Positions 33,380 through 43,563 are shown, counted from the first letter of the stretch. The stretch: 64,000 bases of DNA from Bacteroidales bacterium UBA5548 (GCA_002425935.1 DINE01000027.1:56134-120133), one strand, 5' to 3'. Numbers and translations are program-made. The notes: generated by a model from the letters alone, not told the origin.

Positions 33380-34447
33380 ATGAAATTAGAAGATTTAGGA
33401 TATAATCAAAAACTTGAAGAGCAGAGGATAGAACAGAAGCTGGAGAGCTTCGAGGTCGGAAGAGTTATTGCAGAGCACAAAGAGAGATATATAGTAAAGA
33501 GCGAAAAGGGTGAATTTGAAGCAGAGATTACAGGAAACCTCAGATTTGCAGCAAAAAGCCGGGAAGATTTTCCAGCTGTAGGCGATTGGGTTGTCATGAT
33601 AATGTATGGTTCAGATTCCGCAATAATACATAGAATTTTACCAAGATTCTCAACAATTAAACGTCAAGCAGTCGGGCAATTTGGGGAGATTCAGATAATT
33701 GCAACAAATATCGATTATGCATTTCTTATTCAGGCTGTTGACGGAGACTTCAATATTAACCGGCTTGAAAGGTATTTGACAATTTGCTATTCGTCAAAAG
33801 TAAGCCCAATAATTGTGCTTTCTAAAACGGATTTAATACCGGAACAAAAAATTGATGATATAATAGGTAGCATTAAGCAACGTATAGAGGATATTCATGT
33901 TTTTGCTATTAGTAATAAAACATCCGAAGGCTACGATGCCCTTAAAAAGATTATAGAAAAGGGTAAAACATATTGCATGCTTGGCTCTTCTGGTGTAGGA
34001 AAATCAACCTTGATGAATAATCTGTCCGGTAGAAATGTAATGAAAACAGATCTGATTAGTCAAAGCACCGGTAAAGGACGACATATAACCAGCCACAGAG
34101 AGTTAATTGTCTTAGAGAGTGGCGGAATTCTTATTGACAATCCCGGCATGAGAGAGGTTGGAATTACAGATACAACAAGCGGGTTAGAAACAACTTTTGA
34201 CAGAATTATACGACTTTCGCTGAACTGTAAATTTAAGGATTGTACACATACGAGTGAAGTTGGTTGTTCTGTAATTGAGGCAGTCGAAAATGGTGAGATT
34301 GATAAAAGATCCTATGAAAACTATCTGAAAATGGAGCGAGAAAAAGATCATTTTGAGTCAACAGTAGAGGAGCGTCGTAAGAAAGATAAAGAGTTTGGGA
34401 AAATGCTTAAGAATTACAAGAAGGACATGAGTAAAAACAGGCACTAA
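33380..34447 (+). CDS. rsgA: Ribosome small-subunit-dependent GTPase RsgA-like
   Basis: A circularly permuted GTPase of 355 residues that assists 30S maturation. The N-terminal OB-fold has VGRVIAEHKERYIV and FPAVGDWVV. The GTPase domain has G4 first (LSKTDLIP), then the P-loop GSSGVGKST, GKGRHITSHRE and DNPGMRE. The C-terminal zinc finger is CKFKDCTHTSEVGC, followed by a charged helix. The ATG at 33380 is preferred to an upstream in-frame start. The first residues up to VGRV are longer than in the shortest homologues, a layout I associate with accessory RsgA copies. It directly follows palindrome 3. Confidence 0.9.
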   Translation: MKLEDLGYNQKLEEQRIEQKLESFEVGRVIAEHKERYIVKSEKGEFEAEITGNLRFAAKSREDFPAVGDWVVMIMYGSDSAIIHRILPRFSTIKRQAVGQFGEIQIIATNIDYAFLIQAVDGDFNINRLERYLTICYSSKVSPIIVLSKTDLIPEQKIDDIIGSIKQRIEDIHVFAISNKTSEGYDALKKIIEKGKTYCMLGSSGVGKSTLMNNLSGRNVMKTDLISQSTGKGRHITSHRELIVLESGGILIDNPGMREVGITDTTSGLETTFDRIIRLSLNCKFKDCTHTSEVGCSVIEAVENGEIDKRSYENYLKMEREKDHFESTVEERRKKDKEFGKMLKNYKKDMSKNRH

Positions 34448-34641
34448 ACAGAACTCATACTTCCCCAGCACTTCTGAAAACTATAAATCGTGGTTTGGTA
34501 CTCTATTTCTCACATTCAGCAAATTTTGTTTTTTATAATTGGTTTTTAGTTTTTTCTTCGTTCTCTTAACTAAGGAGCAAATTATAGCAAGATTGGATTT
34601 CTTGGCTTGTATTAAACGTCTAACAAATACACACTTTAAAT

Positions 34642-35274
34642 ATGATTAGGAAACTTATAATTATGACTATTTTGATATTAAATTCTTTATCAGGATAGGC
34701 TCAGAAATCAGAAGAGACATTAGTAAGAAAGACATTTGACAACTATAAAGCATCTATTTTGAATGACAAAGGGAGTGATGCTGTTAAGTGTGTAGATAGC
34801 AGAACGATACGTTACTACTCTGAAATGCTTCATAAAACAAAAAATGCGGACTCATCTTCTGTAAACTCTTTAGGGTTAATGGATAAATTGATGGTCTTCT
34901 CAATTAGACACAGAGCGACTACGAAAGATATTTTGTCATTTAATGGTAAAGATTTGCTAATTTTTGCTATAAAAGAGGGAATGGTTGGAAAGAATAGCGT
35001 TGCAAAAAATATAGTCGGTGATATTGTAATTGATGGCAAATTTGCAAAGGGACAATTAATTGCAGATGGACAAAAAACACCATTTTATTTTCATTTTTAT
35101 AAAGAAGAAGGGATTTGGAAAATTGATTTGACCTCTTTGCTTCCTATTGGTGAAGTTGCATTCCGAAACATGCAGCAATCGAGTGGGATGAGCGAAAATC
35201 AATACCTGTTTAAGCTTTTGGAGATGACAACGGGAAAGAAACCGGGCTCTGATATCTGGGCTAAAATTAAATAA
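34642..35274 (+). pseudogene. Secreted protein gene interrupted by an in-frame TAG
   Basis: The ATG at 34642 starts a typical signal peptide (MIRKLIIMTILILNSLSG). Codon 19 is TAG (34696-34698), exactly where AQK would be expected after the cleavage site, and the same frame then stays open to 35274. The mature part has about 190 residues (SEETLVRKTFDNYKASILNDKG, KTPFYFHFYKEEGIWKIDL), resembling small SnoaL/NTF2-like secreted proteins, without a firm family. Either the gene is inactivated by a point mutation or the amber codon is read through. No good alternative start exists before codon 40. Confidence 0.65.
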
Positions 35275-35406
35275 TATCATATTGATTAATTATGTGCTAA
35301 AAAATCATATATTCACCCGTGAAATTATAGGTTAATGTCAATTAATATAAATTAGAGATAGATATTAAATCATGGATACCAGTGAGAAAATTACCAGATT
35401 TAACTC

Positions 35407-36828
35407 ATGAAAATCTTACTAACGGGTGTAACCGGATATATAGCGCAAAGATTGTTGCCTGTTTTATTAGAAAACGGACACACAGTAATATGTTGTGTAA
35501 GAGACAGGAGTAGATTTAATACTAGAAAATACTCCACTGGGGAAATAACCGTGATTGAGGCGAATTTTTTAAACGAAGAGAGGTTACATCAAATTCCGGA
35601 TGATATTGACTTAGCCTATTATCTCATTCACTCCATGTCTACTCAAAGCGGAGACTTTGGTTCCATGGAAGAGGTTTGTGCTTTAAATTTTAAGAGACGA
35701 ATAGAAGAGACAAACGCTAAACAGGTAATTTATCTTAGCGGAATTAGCAATGCTGTTGAATTGTCAAAACATTTGTCATCCAGGAAGAATGTTGAAACCA
35801 TCCTAGCTAGCAACAAGTATGCACTAACCACCCTTAAAGCAGGAATCATTGTGGGCTCTGGAAGTGCATCGTTTGAAATTATTCGCGATTTGGTTGAAAA
35901 ACTGCCACTAATGATTGCTCCACGTTGGTTAAAAACTAAATCTCAACCTATATCTATTCGTAATGTAATTGAATTCTTAGTTGGTGTCATTGGTAAAACT
36001 GAAACATTCAGAAGAGAGTTTGATATTGGAGGCCCCGATATTCTAAGTTATAAAGAGATGTTGCTAAGGTTTGCAAAGGTACGTGGCTTAAAAAGGAGAA
36101 TTCTGATTGTTCCTGTTATGACTCCAAGAATATCTTCATACTGGTTATATTTCATCACATCCACCTCTTATACCCTGGCCAAAAATTTAGTAAACAGTAT
36201 GAAAGTAGAGGTAATTTGCAAGCCAAACGATCTATCCTCGACTCTTGGTATCAGACTCATCGATTATGACACATCTATACAACTTGCTTTTGACAAAATC
36301 GAACAAAATCAAGTACTTTCAAGTTGGAAAGATGCACAAACAAGTTTAAAGCTTAAAGATGGAATATCTGCGCTGATTGAGGTGCCATCAAATGGATGTT
36401 ATAAAGATATTCGTTCTGTAAAACTTAAAAACAGCTCTGCCTCACTCGAAAAGATATGGCAGATTGGCGGAAAAACAGGATGGTATTATGGAACGTTCCT
36501 TTGGGAAATGAGAGGATTTATAGATCAGCTGTTTGGAGGAGTTGGTATGCGCAGAGGCAGAAAAAGTGAGACAGAACTAAATGCGGGAGATACTCTTGAT
36601 TTTTGGAGGGTGATGATTGCAGATAAGGATGAAAAACGATTACTATTATACGCAGAAATGAAGCTCCCCGGTGAGGCATGGCTGGAATTCAAAATAGACA
36701 ACAATGATACTCTTATCCAGACAGCTACCTTTCGACCGATAGGTTTATTAGGCAGATTATATTGGTTTTCGGTTTTGCCGTTTCACGGATTTATCTTTAG
36801 AGGGATGATTAAAAAAATTGCTAGATAG
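35407..36828 (+). CDS. SDR-type NAD(P)-binding protein with DUF2867 domain
   Basis: A 473-residue protein. Residues 1 to about 290 are an atypical short-chain dehydrogenase fold: Rossmann motif GVTGYIAQRLLP at 7-18 (a GxxGxxx variant), YYLIHSM, QVIYLSGISN and FDIGGPDILSYKEM. Residues about 300-470 are DUF2867, with GWYYGTFLWEMRGFIDQLFGGVGMRRGR, DFWRV, MKLPGEAWLEFKI and a C-terminal hydrophobic segment. This two-domain form (YbjT-like) is widespread, and its substrate is unknown. Confidence 0.87.
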   Translation: MKILLTGVTGYIAQRLLPVLLENGHTVICCVRDRSRFNTRKYSTGEITVIEANFLNEERLHQIPDDIDLAYYLIHSMSTQSGDFGSMEEVCALNFKRRIEETNAKQVIYLSGISNAVELSKHLSSRKNVETILASNKYALTTLKAGIIVGSGSASFEIIRDLVEKLPLMIAPRWLKTKSQPISIRNVIEFLVGVIGKTETFRREFDIGGPDILSYKEMLLRFAKVRGLKRRILIVPVMTPRISSYWLYFITSTSYTLAKNLVNSMKVEVICKPNDLSSTLGIRLIDYDTSIQLAFDKIEQNQVLSSWKDAQTSLKLKDGISALIEVPSNGCYKDIRSVKLKNSSASLEKIWQIGGKTGWYYGTFLWEMRGFIDQLFGGVGMRRGRKSETELNAGDTLDFWRVMIADKDEKRLLLYAEMKLPGEAWLEFKIDNNDTLIQTATFRPIGLLGRLYWFSVLPFHGFIFRGMIKKIAR

Positions 36829-36880
36829 GCTTAATGAAACTACTAAATTTTACACCATAAGTTAAACTAACCTAAAAAAC

Positions 36881-37762
36881 ATGAAAACCCCCTCACTGAT
36901 TTTGCTTTGCAGCACAATTTTACTCACAGGCTGCTCTTCTTTCTTTCAACTTATCAATGTAAGTCCCTCGGCAGGAGTTAAAAACATCTCTTATTCGCAA
37001 GAGCCACAAAATCCGCTCTTTGTGTTTCAATATTCCGACACTACAGCGAATGAATTCCTTAAAGAACTCAGAAGTAGTTACCGGATAGACAAATTGGTTG
37101 CGGAAGATAATACCGAATTTGAGAAAATTAAATCTATACTGGATTGGACTAACAGCCGATGGAGCCACAATGGTAGCAACTCTCCATCCAAATCTGATGC
37201 TTTAACTATTCTTAAAGAGGCAAAAGAGGGGAAACAGTTTCGTTGTGTTGAATATGGCATTGTTGCAGCGGCAGCTATGAACAGTATCGGTATTCCTGCC
37301 AGAACTTTGGGGCTGAAATCAAGAGATGTAGAGAAGGTTCGAAGAGGAGCGGGACATGTTGTTACTGAGGCCTATTCTAAAGAGCTGGGCAAGTGGATTT
37401 TTATGGATCCTCAGATGAATATTATTCCGGTAATAAACGGAGTGCCGCTTAACGGTGTTGAGTTTCAGAGAGAGATATACAACAAAAATCCTGAATTAAA
37501 GTTAATCAACAAGCAAGGAGAGCTCAATAGTGAAGATAAAAGAAACTATATCAAATGGATAGGAAAATATCTATTCTACTTTGATGTTCTTTTCGATCAA
37601 AAAACTCTTGATTCTGATAAATTTAAATCAATAAATGGTATGACCAAGGTGACTCTGGTGCCTGTAGGTTACAAAGAGCCTAAAGTATTCCAGCGCCGCT
37701 ATAAAATTAACTACAGCTTCTATACCAATTCGTTAAACGACTTTTACAGAAACCCATTTTAA
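36881..37762 (+). CDS. Transglutaminase-like lipoprotein
   Basis: A 293-residue predicted lipoprotein: the signal MKTPSLILLCSTILLTGC ends in the lipobox LLTGC. The catalytic core is transglutaminase/papain-like, with Cys in FRCVEYGIVAAAAMNSIGIPAR, His in GAGHVVTEAYS and Asp in FMDPQMN. Such secreted domains act as peptidases or amidases. The target is not known. It stands between the SDR protein and a flavodoxin, with short gaps and the same direction. Confidence 0.85.
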   Translation: MKTPSLILLCSTILLTGCSSFFQLINVSPSAGVKNISYSQEPQNPLFVFQYSDTTANEFLKELRSSYRIDKLVAEDNTEFEKIKSILDWTNSRWSHNGSNSPSKSDALTILKEAKEGKQFRCVEYGIVAAAAMNSIGIPARTLGLKSRDVEKVRRGAGHVVTEAYSKELGKWIFMDPQMNIIPVINGVPLNGVEFQREIYNKNPELKLINKQGELNSEDKRNYIKWIGKYLFYFDVLFDQKTLDSDKFKSINGMTKVTLVPVGYKEPKVFQRRYKINYSFYTNSLNDFYRNPF

Positions 37763-37794
37763 TTATAAATTTTAATATCAGATCAATTTTAAAT

Positions 37795-38436
37795 ATGAAA
37801 ATCATTGCAATTAACGGAAGCCCCAGAAAAAAGTGGAACACACACATTTTACTTGAAAAATGCCTTGAAGGGGCAAGAGAGGCGGGAGCACAGACAGACA
37901 TTATAAATCTTTATGATATTCATTTTAAGGGATGTACAAGTTGTTTCGCTTGTAAATTGAAAGGAAACACTTTAAAGAAATGTGCAATGAAAGACGATCT
38001 GGAGATAGTTCTCGAGAAAATTTGTGATTGCGACGCATTGGTTTTGGGATCTCCAATTTACTTCACCTCTGTAAGCGGAGAAATGAGATCATTTATGGAG
38101 AGGTTGCTTTTTCCTTACTCATCTTACGAAGGAAAACCCTCTTCTTTCGGTAAAAAGATCAATACAGCATTTATCTATACAATGAATGCACCATCGTTTG
38201 CATTGCCGCTTATTGGATACACTAAACTTTTCAAGTACAACAGAAAAATTTTAAAACATATATTCGGCAACAGCGAAAAGTTAATCTCTACCTCAACATA
38301 CCAATTTGATGACTACAGCAAATATGCAATGACCTATTTTGACGGGCAAAAGAGACTTAAGAGGCGTGAGACAGTGTTCACGGAAGATTGCAAAAAAGCC
38401 TTTGAATTGGGTAAGAGGCTATCCGAGAGTAAATAA
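37795..38436 (+). CDS. Flavodoxin-fold NAD(P)H-dependent oxidoreductase
   Basis: A 213-residue protein of the FMN reductase / iron-sulfur flavoprotein-like group. It begins KIIAINGSPRKKWNTHILLEKCLEGAREAGA with the FMN phosphate loop. It continues with the cysteine-rich FKGCTSCFACKLKG (CxxCxxC spacing) and LVLGSPIYFTSVSGEMRSFMERLLFP. It probably reduces flavin and small electrophiles. The cluster Cys spacing is as in members that may bind an iron-sulfur centre. This is not proven here. Confidence 0.87.
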   Translation: MKIIAINGSPRKKWNTHILLEKCLEGAREAGAQTDIINLYDIHFKGCTSCFACKLKGNTLKKCAMKDDLEIVLEKICDCDALVLGSPIYFTSVSGEMRSFMERLLFPYSSYEGKPSSFGKKINTAFIYTMNAPSFALPLIGYTKLFKYNRKILKHIFGNSEKLISTSTYQFDDYSKYAMTYFDGQKRLKRRETVFTEDCKKAFELGKRLSESK

Positions 38437-38459
38437 CCTACATCAAATACTTATAGGCC

Positions 38460-38819
38460 ATGAAAACAAACAAGGAGCATGACGAACGAATTGCAAAGAT
38501 GACATTTGCATCTGTTTACCCTTACTACGTTGCTAAAGTTGAAAAAAAGGGCAGGAGTGTTCAGGAGTTGCATCAGATTATTGAGTGGCTTACAGGATAT
38601 GACGAAAATGCCATAAATAAGTTGATAAACAGTGAGATTACCTTTGAAGCTTTTTTTGAAAATGCCCGTTTGAATCCTAATGCTCAGAAGATTACCGGAG
38701 TTATTTGTGGTTACAGAATCGAAGAGATAGAGAATTTAACAACCAGACAGGTAAGGTATCTTGATAAGCTTGTTGATGAGCTTGCAAAGGGTAAAAAAAT
38801 TGAAAAGATTTTAAGGTAG
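38460..38819 (+). CDS. DUF2200 family protein
   Basis: A small soluble protein of 119 residues matching DUF2200 over its full length: EHDERIAKMTFASVYPYYVAKVEKKGR, IIEWLTGYDE, LNPNAQKITGVICGYRIEEIE and RYLDKLVDELAKGKK. The family is widespread among Bacteroidota and Firmicutes and has no known function. It lies 7 bases before the next GNAT gene, so co-transcription is likely. Confidence 0.9.
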   Translation: MKTNKEHDERIAKMTFASVYPYYVAKVEKKGRSVQELHQIIEWLTGYDENAINKLINSEITFEAFFENARLNPNAQKITGVICGYRIEEIENLTTRQVRYLDKLVDELAKGKKIEKILR

Positions 38820-38826
38820 TTTCAGT

Positions 38827-39381
38827 ATGTTAAAAGGGACGTTAGTTACAAGCAGGCTTTTATTAAAGGAGGCAGTTCACGAAGAGTGTAGTGAGCTTAA
38901 GAGTGTACTATATACCTGGACAGACAAACAATTGGTTGAGGGTTCCGGGTACGAAAGTGAAGAGTTTGAGAAATGGATTTCAGAGGGTGACCTACCCCCG
39001 ATAGAAAATGCCTCTAAAGAAAACTACAGATTAAAATCCATATATCTTAATGAGGAGAATAAATTAATAGGATATACAGGATTATATATGGGGTATCCCT
39101 CCAAAGATTGTTTGTGGATTGGAATATTAGTTATTGATTCGGGTTATCGTAAGAACGGCTATGCACAAGAGGTAATATCATGTATATCTGATGAAGCGTG
39201 TGCTAACGGATTTTCAAGTCTTGGCATTGCTGTTTATCTCAATAACTGGAGAGCCTTAAGGTTTTGGACTAAAGCCGGCTTTGACCGAGTCACCGGCATC
39301 TCATGTGATGGAGAGTACAAAGAGGAAAAATTTGCTACGATTAAGCTTAAAAAAGAGCTGAATGCTACGGTTATTTTATGA
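38827..39381 (+). CDS. GNAT family N-acetyltransferase
   Basis: A 184-residue acetyltransferase with GTLVTSRLLLKEA at the N-terminus, LIGYTGLYMG (beta 4), WIGILVIDSGYRKNGYAQEVISCI (acetyl-CoA pyrophosphate loop) and NNWRALRFWTKAGF near the C-terminus. The substrate is unknown. It probably forms a two-gene unit with the DUF2200 gene. Confidence 0.87.
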   Translation: MLKGTLVTSRLLLKEAVHEECSELKSVLYTWTDKQLVEGSGYESEEFEKWISEGDLPPIENASKENYRLKSIYLNEENKLIGYTGLYMGYPSKDCLWIGILVIDSGYRKNGYAQEVISCISDEACANGFSSLGIAVYLNNWRALRFWTKAGFDRVTGISCDGEYKEEKFATIKLKKELNATVIL

Positions 39382-39427
39382 CTCAACTCATAAAACTACG
39401 AAGAACATAGAAAATTTAAATAAACAA

Positions 39428-39450
39428 TCAACAGAATTACAATCTGTTGA
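39428..39450. other. 8-bp hairpin upstream of the phosphate transporter
   Basis: TCAACAGA and TCTGTTGA are separated by 7 bases. It is not followed by a T run and lies about 95 bases before the PiT ATG. It could be an operator or mRNA structure. A TAAGTTTG box follows at 39504-39511. Confidence 0.4.
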
Positions 39451-39544
39451 CATTCAGGAGAAATCTAAACAAATTCTTAATGATTAAAAATTATATTCAA
39501 TTATAAGTTTGATTAATTTCGCACCATCAAAAATTCCACTTTGC

Positions 39545-41797
39545 ATGGATCCGATCTATCTTATACTTATTGCAATCTTATTTTTGCTCGCTATTTCGGA
39601 CTTAATTGTTGGAGTGAGTAATGATGCGGTGAATTTTTTAAATTCAGCCGTTGGATCAAAGGCAGCTCCTATAAAAACACTAATGCTTGTTGCTGCAACG
39701 GGAATACTTGCAGGTACTGTCTTTTCCGGAGGTATGATGGAGATTGCCAGAAGTGGTGTCTTCTACCCCGAAAAATTCACATTTGCGCATATAATGTTGA
39801 TTTTTATTGCGGTAATGATTGCAGATGTAATACTGCTTGATGCATTTAACACAATAGGGTTCCCCACATCTACTACTGTTTCGCTTATTTTTGAACTTTT
39901 AGGAGCATCAGTTGCAATAGCTTTGTTCAATATTTCAAGTGGTCCCGTTGCAGGGTCATTAGGGGATTATATTAATTCGGGTAAAGCCCTTACTGTTGTT
40001 TCAGGTATATTGGTGTCAATTCTAATAGCTTTCATAGCTGGTGCAGTTATTCAGTATATAGTCAGATTAATTTTCACGTTTAACTACGAGAAAAAACTCA
40101 AATATTTAGGAGGATTCTTTGGAGGGATTGCAATAACTATCATTGTCTATTTTATTCTTATAAAGGGTGCAAAAGATGCTGCTTTTATGACACCTCAAAA
40201 CTATCACTGGATTAAAAGTAACAGTCTGCAGCTTATTATCTTATGCTTTACAGGAACATCGGCATTACTATATCTTCTTAACCTCTTATTTAAGATTAAT
40301 ATTCTTAAAATAATTGTTCTTGTTGGCACTTTCGCGTTAGCGATGGCTTTTGCCGGAAACGACCTGGTAAACTTTATAGGTGTCCCTTTGGCAGGATACG
40401 ACTCTTATATAAATTTTGCAAATACACCAGGAGCCGATTCTACTTCATTTACGATGGAATCTCTTAATGGTCCCGTTAAAACTCCTCTTGTCTTCTTACT
40501 TATTTCCGGATTAATTATGGTGATTACACTTTACAAGTCAAGAAAAGCCAGAACGGTAATAATGACAGAAGTTAATCTTAGCCGTCAGGACGAAGGAGAT
40601 GAAAAATTTGGTTCAACAGCGTTATCGAGGGGAATAGTCAGTATCTCCATAGGAATCAACAGGATCTTTTCCGGATTAATACCTGAAGAGTTTAAAAATA
40701 AAATCTCAAAGCGTTTTGTACCTCAGTCACATGACAGAAGAGATAAAGACAAACCTGCTTTTGATCTCTTAAGGGCTGCCGTTAATCTAGTTGTATCTAG
40801 TGCGTTGATAGCATTAGGCACATCATTAAAACTCCCGCTTTCAACTACTTATGTCACATTTATGGTGGCAATGAGTACCAGCTTTTCAGACGGAGCATGG
40901 GACAGAGAGAGTGCGGTTTACAGAATAACAGGAGTATTTTCTGTTATAGGCGGGTGGTTTTTTACTGCAATTTCGGCATTTGCTCTTGCATTTATTCTTG
41001 CTTCCATATTTATTTACGGAGGAACTGGTGCTGTGTTTGTAATGGTTTTAGTGGCAGCAGTTATGGCATACCGTACTCACAAAATTCATTTGCGAAAAGA
41101 GGAGGCAGGGAAAGTTTTGAAAAGTGAAGAGGAGGTTACTAATGCTGAAAACATGGGCGAACTTTTGATACAAAACTCTCGTGACGTACTTCTAAAAGTG
41201 AGTCAATCCTTAAATAAAATTATAAACGAATCTGAAAATTCAGCCATAGCAGAACTGAGAGGGGTTAGAAAAGAGATTACTCTAATGCAAATTAGGGCAA
41301 AAAATCACAGAAAGGTTATTTCACGGCTACTTAAGGGGATTGCAGAACACCAGACAGAAAAGGCATACAACACTATAAGAGTGCAAGATAATATTTTACA
41401 AATAATTAATTGCACCGATATTATTGCCTGTTCAACATATAATCATCTGGCGAACTATCATAAACCTTTAAACGACCAACAATATAACGACCTAAGAACT
41501 ATTGCAGCAAACCTTACACTTTTGATTGATTTAATAATCAAGATTCTTGGGCAGAAAGATGAAAAATCACTTTTAGAGTTGGAAAACATCAAAGAGATTA
41601 TTGAATTGTCTGTTGACAAAGCCAGTCAAAATGAAGTAAAACGGATTAGAGAAGAAAAGACAGGAAATCGCAGTAGTATATTATTTATGAGTATTTTGCA
41701 GGAAGTCAGAAATATAATACACTTTTCATCTCAAGTTGTTAAACATCTGCCAGAAGCCGTTCAAGAAAAGCAGACAATAAATAACGCTAATCTGTAA
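39545..41797 (+). CDS. PiT-family inorganic phosphate transporter with C-terminal PhoU-like helices
   Basis: From the ATG at 39545 the protein has 750 residues. Residues 1 to about 520 are a PiT (Pfam PHO4) transporter with two related halves carrying GVSNDAVNFLNSAVGSKAAP near the start and AFAGNDLVNFIGVPLAG in the second half, plus LGTSLKLPLSTTYVTFMVAMSTSFSDGAW. Residues about 550-750 are soluble and helical (NSRDVLLKVSQSLNKIINESEN), resembling a PhoU-like regulator domain. It imports phosphate with H+ or Na+. An in-frame start 12 codons upstream is possible but less likely. Confidence 0.9.
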   Translation: MDPIYLILIAILFLLAISDLIVGVSNDAVNFLNSAVGSKAAPIKTLMLVAATGILAGTVFSGGMMEIARSGVFYPEKFTFAHIMLIFIAVMIADVILLDAFNTIGFPTSTTVSLIFELLGASVAIALFNISSGPVAGSLGDYINSGKALTVVSGILVSILIAFIAGAVIQYIVRLIFTFNYEKKLKYLGGFFGGIAITIIVYFILIKGAKDAAFMTPQNYHWIKSNSLQLIILCFTGTSALLYLLNLLFKINILKIIVLVGTFALAMAFAGNDLVNFIGVPLAGYDSYINFANTPGADSTSFTMESLNGPVKTPLVFLLISGLIMVITLYKSRKARTVIMTEVNLSRQDEGDEKFGSTALSRGIVSISIGINRIFSGLIPEEFKNKISKRFVPQSHDRRDKDKPAFDLLRAAVNLVVSSALIALGTSLKLPLSTTYVTFMVAMSTSFSDGAWDRESAVYRITGVFSVIGGWFFTAISAFALAFILASIFIYGGTGAVFVMVLVAAVMAYRTHKIHLRKEEAGKVLKSEEEVTNAENMGELLIQNSRDVLLKVSQSLNKIINESENSAIAELRGVRKEITLMQIRAKNHRKVISRLLKGIAEHQTEKAYNTIRVQDNILQIINCTDIIACSTYNHLANYHKPLNDQQYNDLRTIAANLTLLIDLIIKILGQKDEKSLLELENIKEIIELSVDKASQNEVKRIREEKTGNRSSILFMSILQEVRNIIHFSSQVVKHLPEAVQEKQTINNANL

Positions 41798-41809
41798 TTA
41801 TACGCAGTG

Positions 41810-42520
41810 CTATAGTCTGGATAGAAATTGTTCACGGTAAGAGGAGCCGACAGGCAGTCTGGTTCCTTTAATGGTAACCTGATGTCTTTCAATTATCTCA
41901 ATTGCGGTAAGTGAGACTATATAGGATTTGTGAATCCTTACAAACGACTCTTTGGGTAACAGACCAATTGCCTCTTTCATTGTCATTAGAGACATAATTT
42001 TCTCTTTAACTGTGTGGAAGACCAGATAGTTGCCCGAAGCTTCCACATATAAAATTGAACCGGTTCCCACTCTATGTACTTTGCTCCCACTCTTAATATT
42101 TAAGAGAGTCTCCTCTGCTTGAGGCAAGGTACTTGCCTCCACAGAATTGATATTGACTGTTCGTGACTTTTGAGATATTTCTTCAGCCTTGGTTACAGCC
42201 TTGAGAAAACGGTCATACCGGATTGGTTTTAAAAGGTAGTCAACGGCGTTGTACTCATAACTTTCGGCACCATATTCGGCATACGCTGTTGTAAAAATTA
42301 TCTCAGGACAGTGAGTTAGTGATTTAATCAGCTGTATTCCAGTTAACTCCGGCATATTTATATCCAGGAAAATTAAATCAACTCTGTTCTTAACAAGAAA
42401 TGCGTGAGCTTTCACCGGATTAGAAAATGTTCCGGCCAGTTCAAGAGATTCTGTCTTAAGCACATAAGATTTAAGAAGATCTATGGCATAAGGCTCGTCA
42501 TCTACAATTATACACCTCAT
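41810..42520 (-). CDS. LytTR-family response regulator
   Basis: A 236-residue two-component response regulator. The receiver domain has the acidic pocket VDDEP (Asp7, Asp8), phospho-acceptor Asp53 in FLDINMPEL and Lys98 in LLKPI. The C-terminal LytTR DNA-binding domain has GTGSILYVEASGNYLVFHT, SFVRIHKSYIVSL and LPVGSSYREQFL. It is co-transcribed with the upstream histidine kinase gene, 5 bases away. Its targets are unknown. Confidence 0.93.
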   Translation of the reverse strand: MRCIIVDDEPYAIDLLKSYVLKTESLELAGTFSNPVKAHAFLVKNRVDLIFLDINMPELTGIQLIKSLTHCPEIIFTTAYAEYGAESYEYNAVDYLLKPIRYDRFLKAVTKAEEISQKSRTVNINSVEASTLPQAEETLLNIKSGSKVHRVGTGSILYVEASGNYLVFHTVKEKIMSLMTMKEAIGLLPKESFVRIHKSYIVSLTAIEIIERHQVTIKGTRLPVGSSYREQFLSRL

Positions 42521-42525
42521 TTTTA

Positions 42526-43563
42526 TTAAAGTTGAATTGTCAAGTTAACAATAAAAATCTTTCCATCATTAAATATCTCCAGCACGTGACTCGATGGGTA
42601 GAGAATCGAAAGCCTCTTCTTTACATTTTCCAGACCTATCCCCGAAGCGTCTCCGACTCCATTCTCTCTCTTATTATTGACAATTGGATTGCTAACATAT
42701 AGATTCAGTAATCCATTTTTACAACTGATTGCGATTTTTATCTCTGATGGGGTATTAAACGAGATTCCGTACTTAAAAGCGTTTTCAATAAATGGGACAA
42801 GTAAAAGAGGCGGTATCGTGTAGTCATTATAATCACTGCTTATTTCAAGTGAAATCTTAAGAGGCATATCTGCAGATATTCTCATCTTCTGCAATGCTAC
42901 AAACCCCTCAATATGATCGGTCTCTTTTCTTAGCGAAACTTTATTGATGTTGCTGTCATACAGTACGTACCGTAGTTGTGATGAGATTTTTTCAATAATG
43001 TCAGCAGTTCTCTCATCCCCGTTGGTTGTAGCACTCGAAAATGCCATGTTTAACATATTAAAGAGTACATGGGGATTAACCTGAGCCTTTAAAAAATCCA
43101 GTTCTGCACTTAGTTTCTGTGCCTTAAGCTCCTGCTTTTGCTTCTCGGACTTAAGCCACTTTTTTATAAATCCGTAACCAAGTGCAATTCCAAGGACAAA
43201 TAAGTTAAAAGTAAGAGTGACAACAAACTGGCTGTACAAGGGTTCCTCTTCACTTGAATAATAAGCCGGAAACAGCAAATAATCGATTATAGATTCGATA
43301 GCAGTGATGCCTACAAGCGTTAATGTTATACAGGCAAAAAGATATGCATTGGATCTTATCTGGTTGTACCTGCCAATCAATCTGAAGGAGACAGTATAGA
43401 AGAGAATTATGTTAAAAATCGTACCAAGTGCAATTGACGAGACAAACCCATCGCTCTCTCGTTTAACATTTCCAACAGTTTGGGCAAAAGCTGCAAAAAT
43501 GATGAATCCAGAAATCCATATTACTGCATGAACTATGTATTCTTTATTAATTGAAATCTTCAT
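42526..43563 (-). CDS. LytS-like sensor histidine kinase
   Basis: A 345-residue membrane kinase with four hydrophobic segments in the first 135 residues, a short coiled linker and a His_kinase domain. The phospho-acceptor is His165 in QVNPHVLFNMLNMAFS. The ATPase part has LLLVPFIENAFKYGI (N box) and GIGLENVKKRLSILYP (G box). It pairs with the adjacent LytTR regulator. The signal is not apparent, as no extracellular sensor domain is present. Confidence 0.92.
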   Translation of the reverse strand: MKISINKEYIVHAVIWISGFIIFAAFAQTVGNVKRESDGFVSSIALGTIFNIILFYTVSFRLIGRYNQIRSNAYLFACITLTLVGITAIESIIDYLLFPAYYSSEEEPLYSQFVVTLTFNLFVLGIALGYGFIKKWLKSEKQKQELKAQKLSAELDFLKAQVNPHVLFNMLNMAFSSATTNGDERTADIIEKISSQLRYVLYDSNINKVSLRKETDHIEGFVALQKMRISADMPLKISLEISSDYNDYTIPPLLLVPFIENAFKYGISFNTPSEIKIAISCKNGLLNLYVSNPIVNNKRENGVGDASGIGLENVKKRLSILYPSSHVLEIFNDGKIFIVNLTIQL

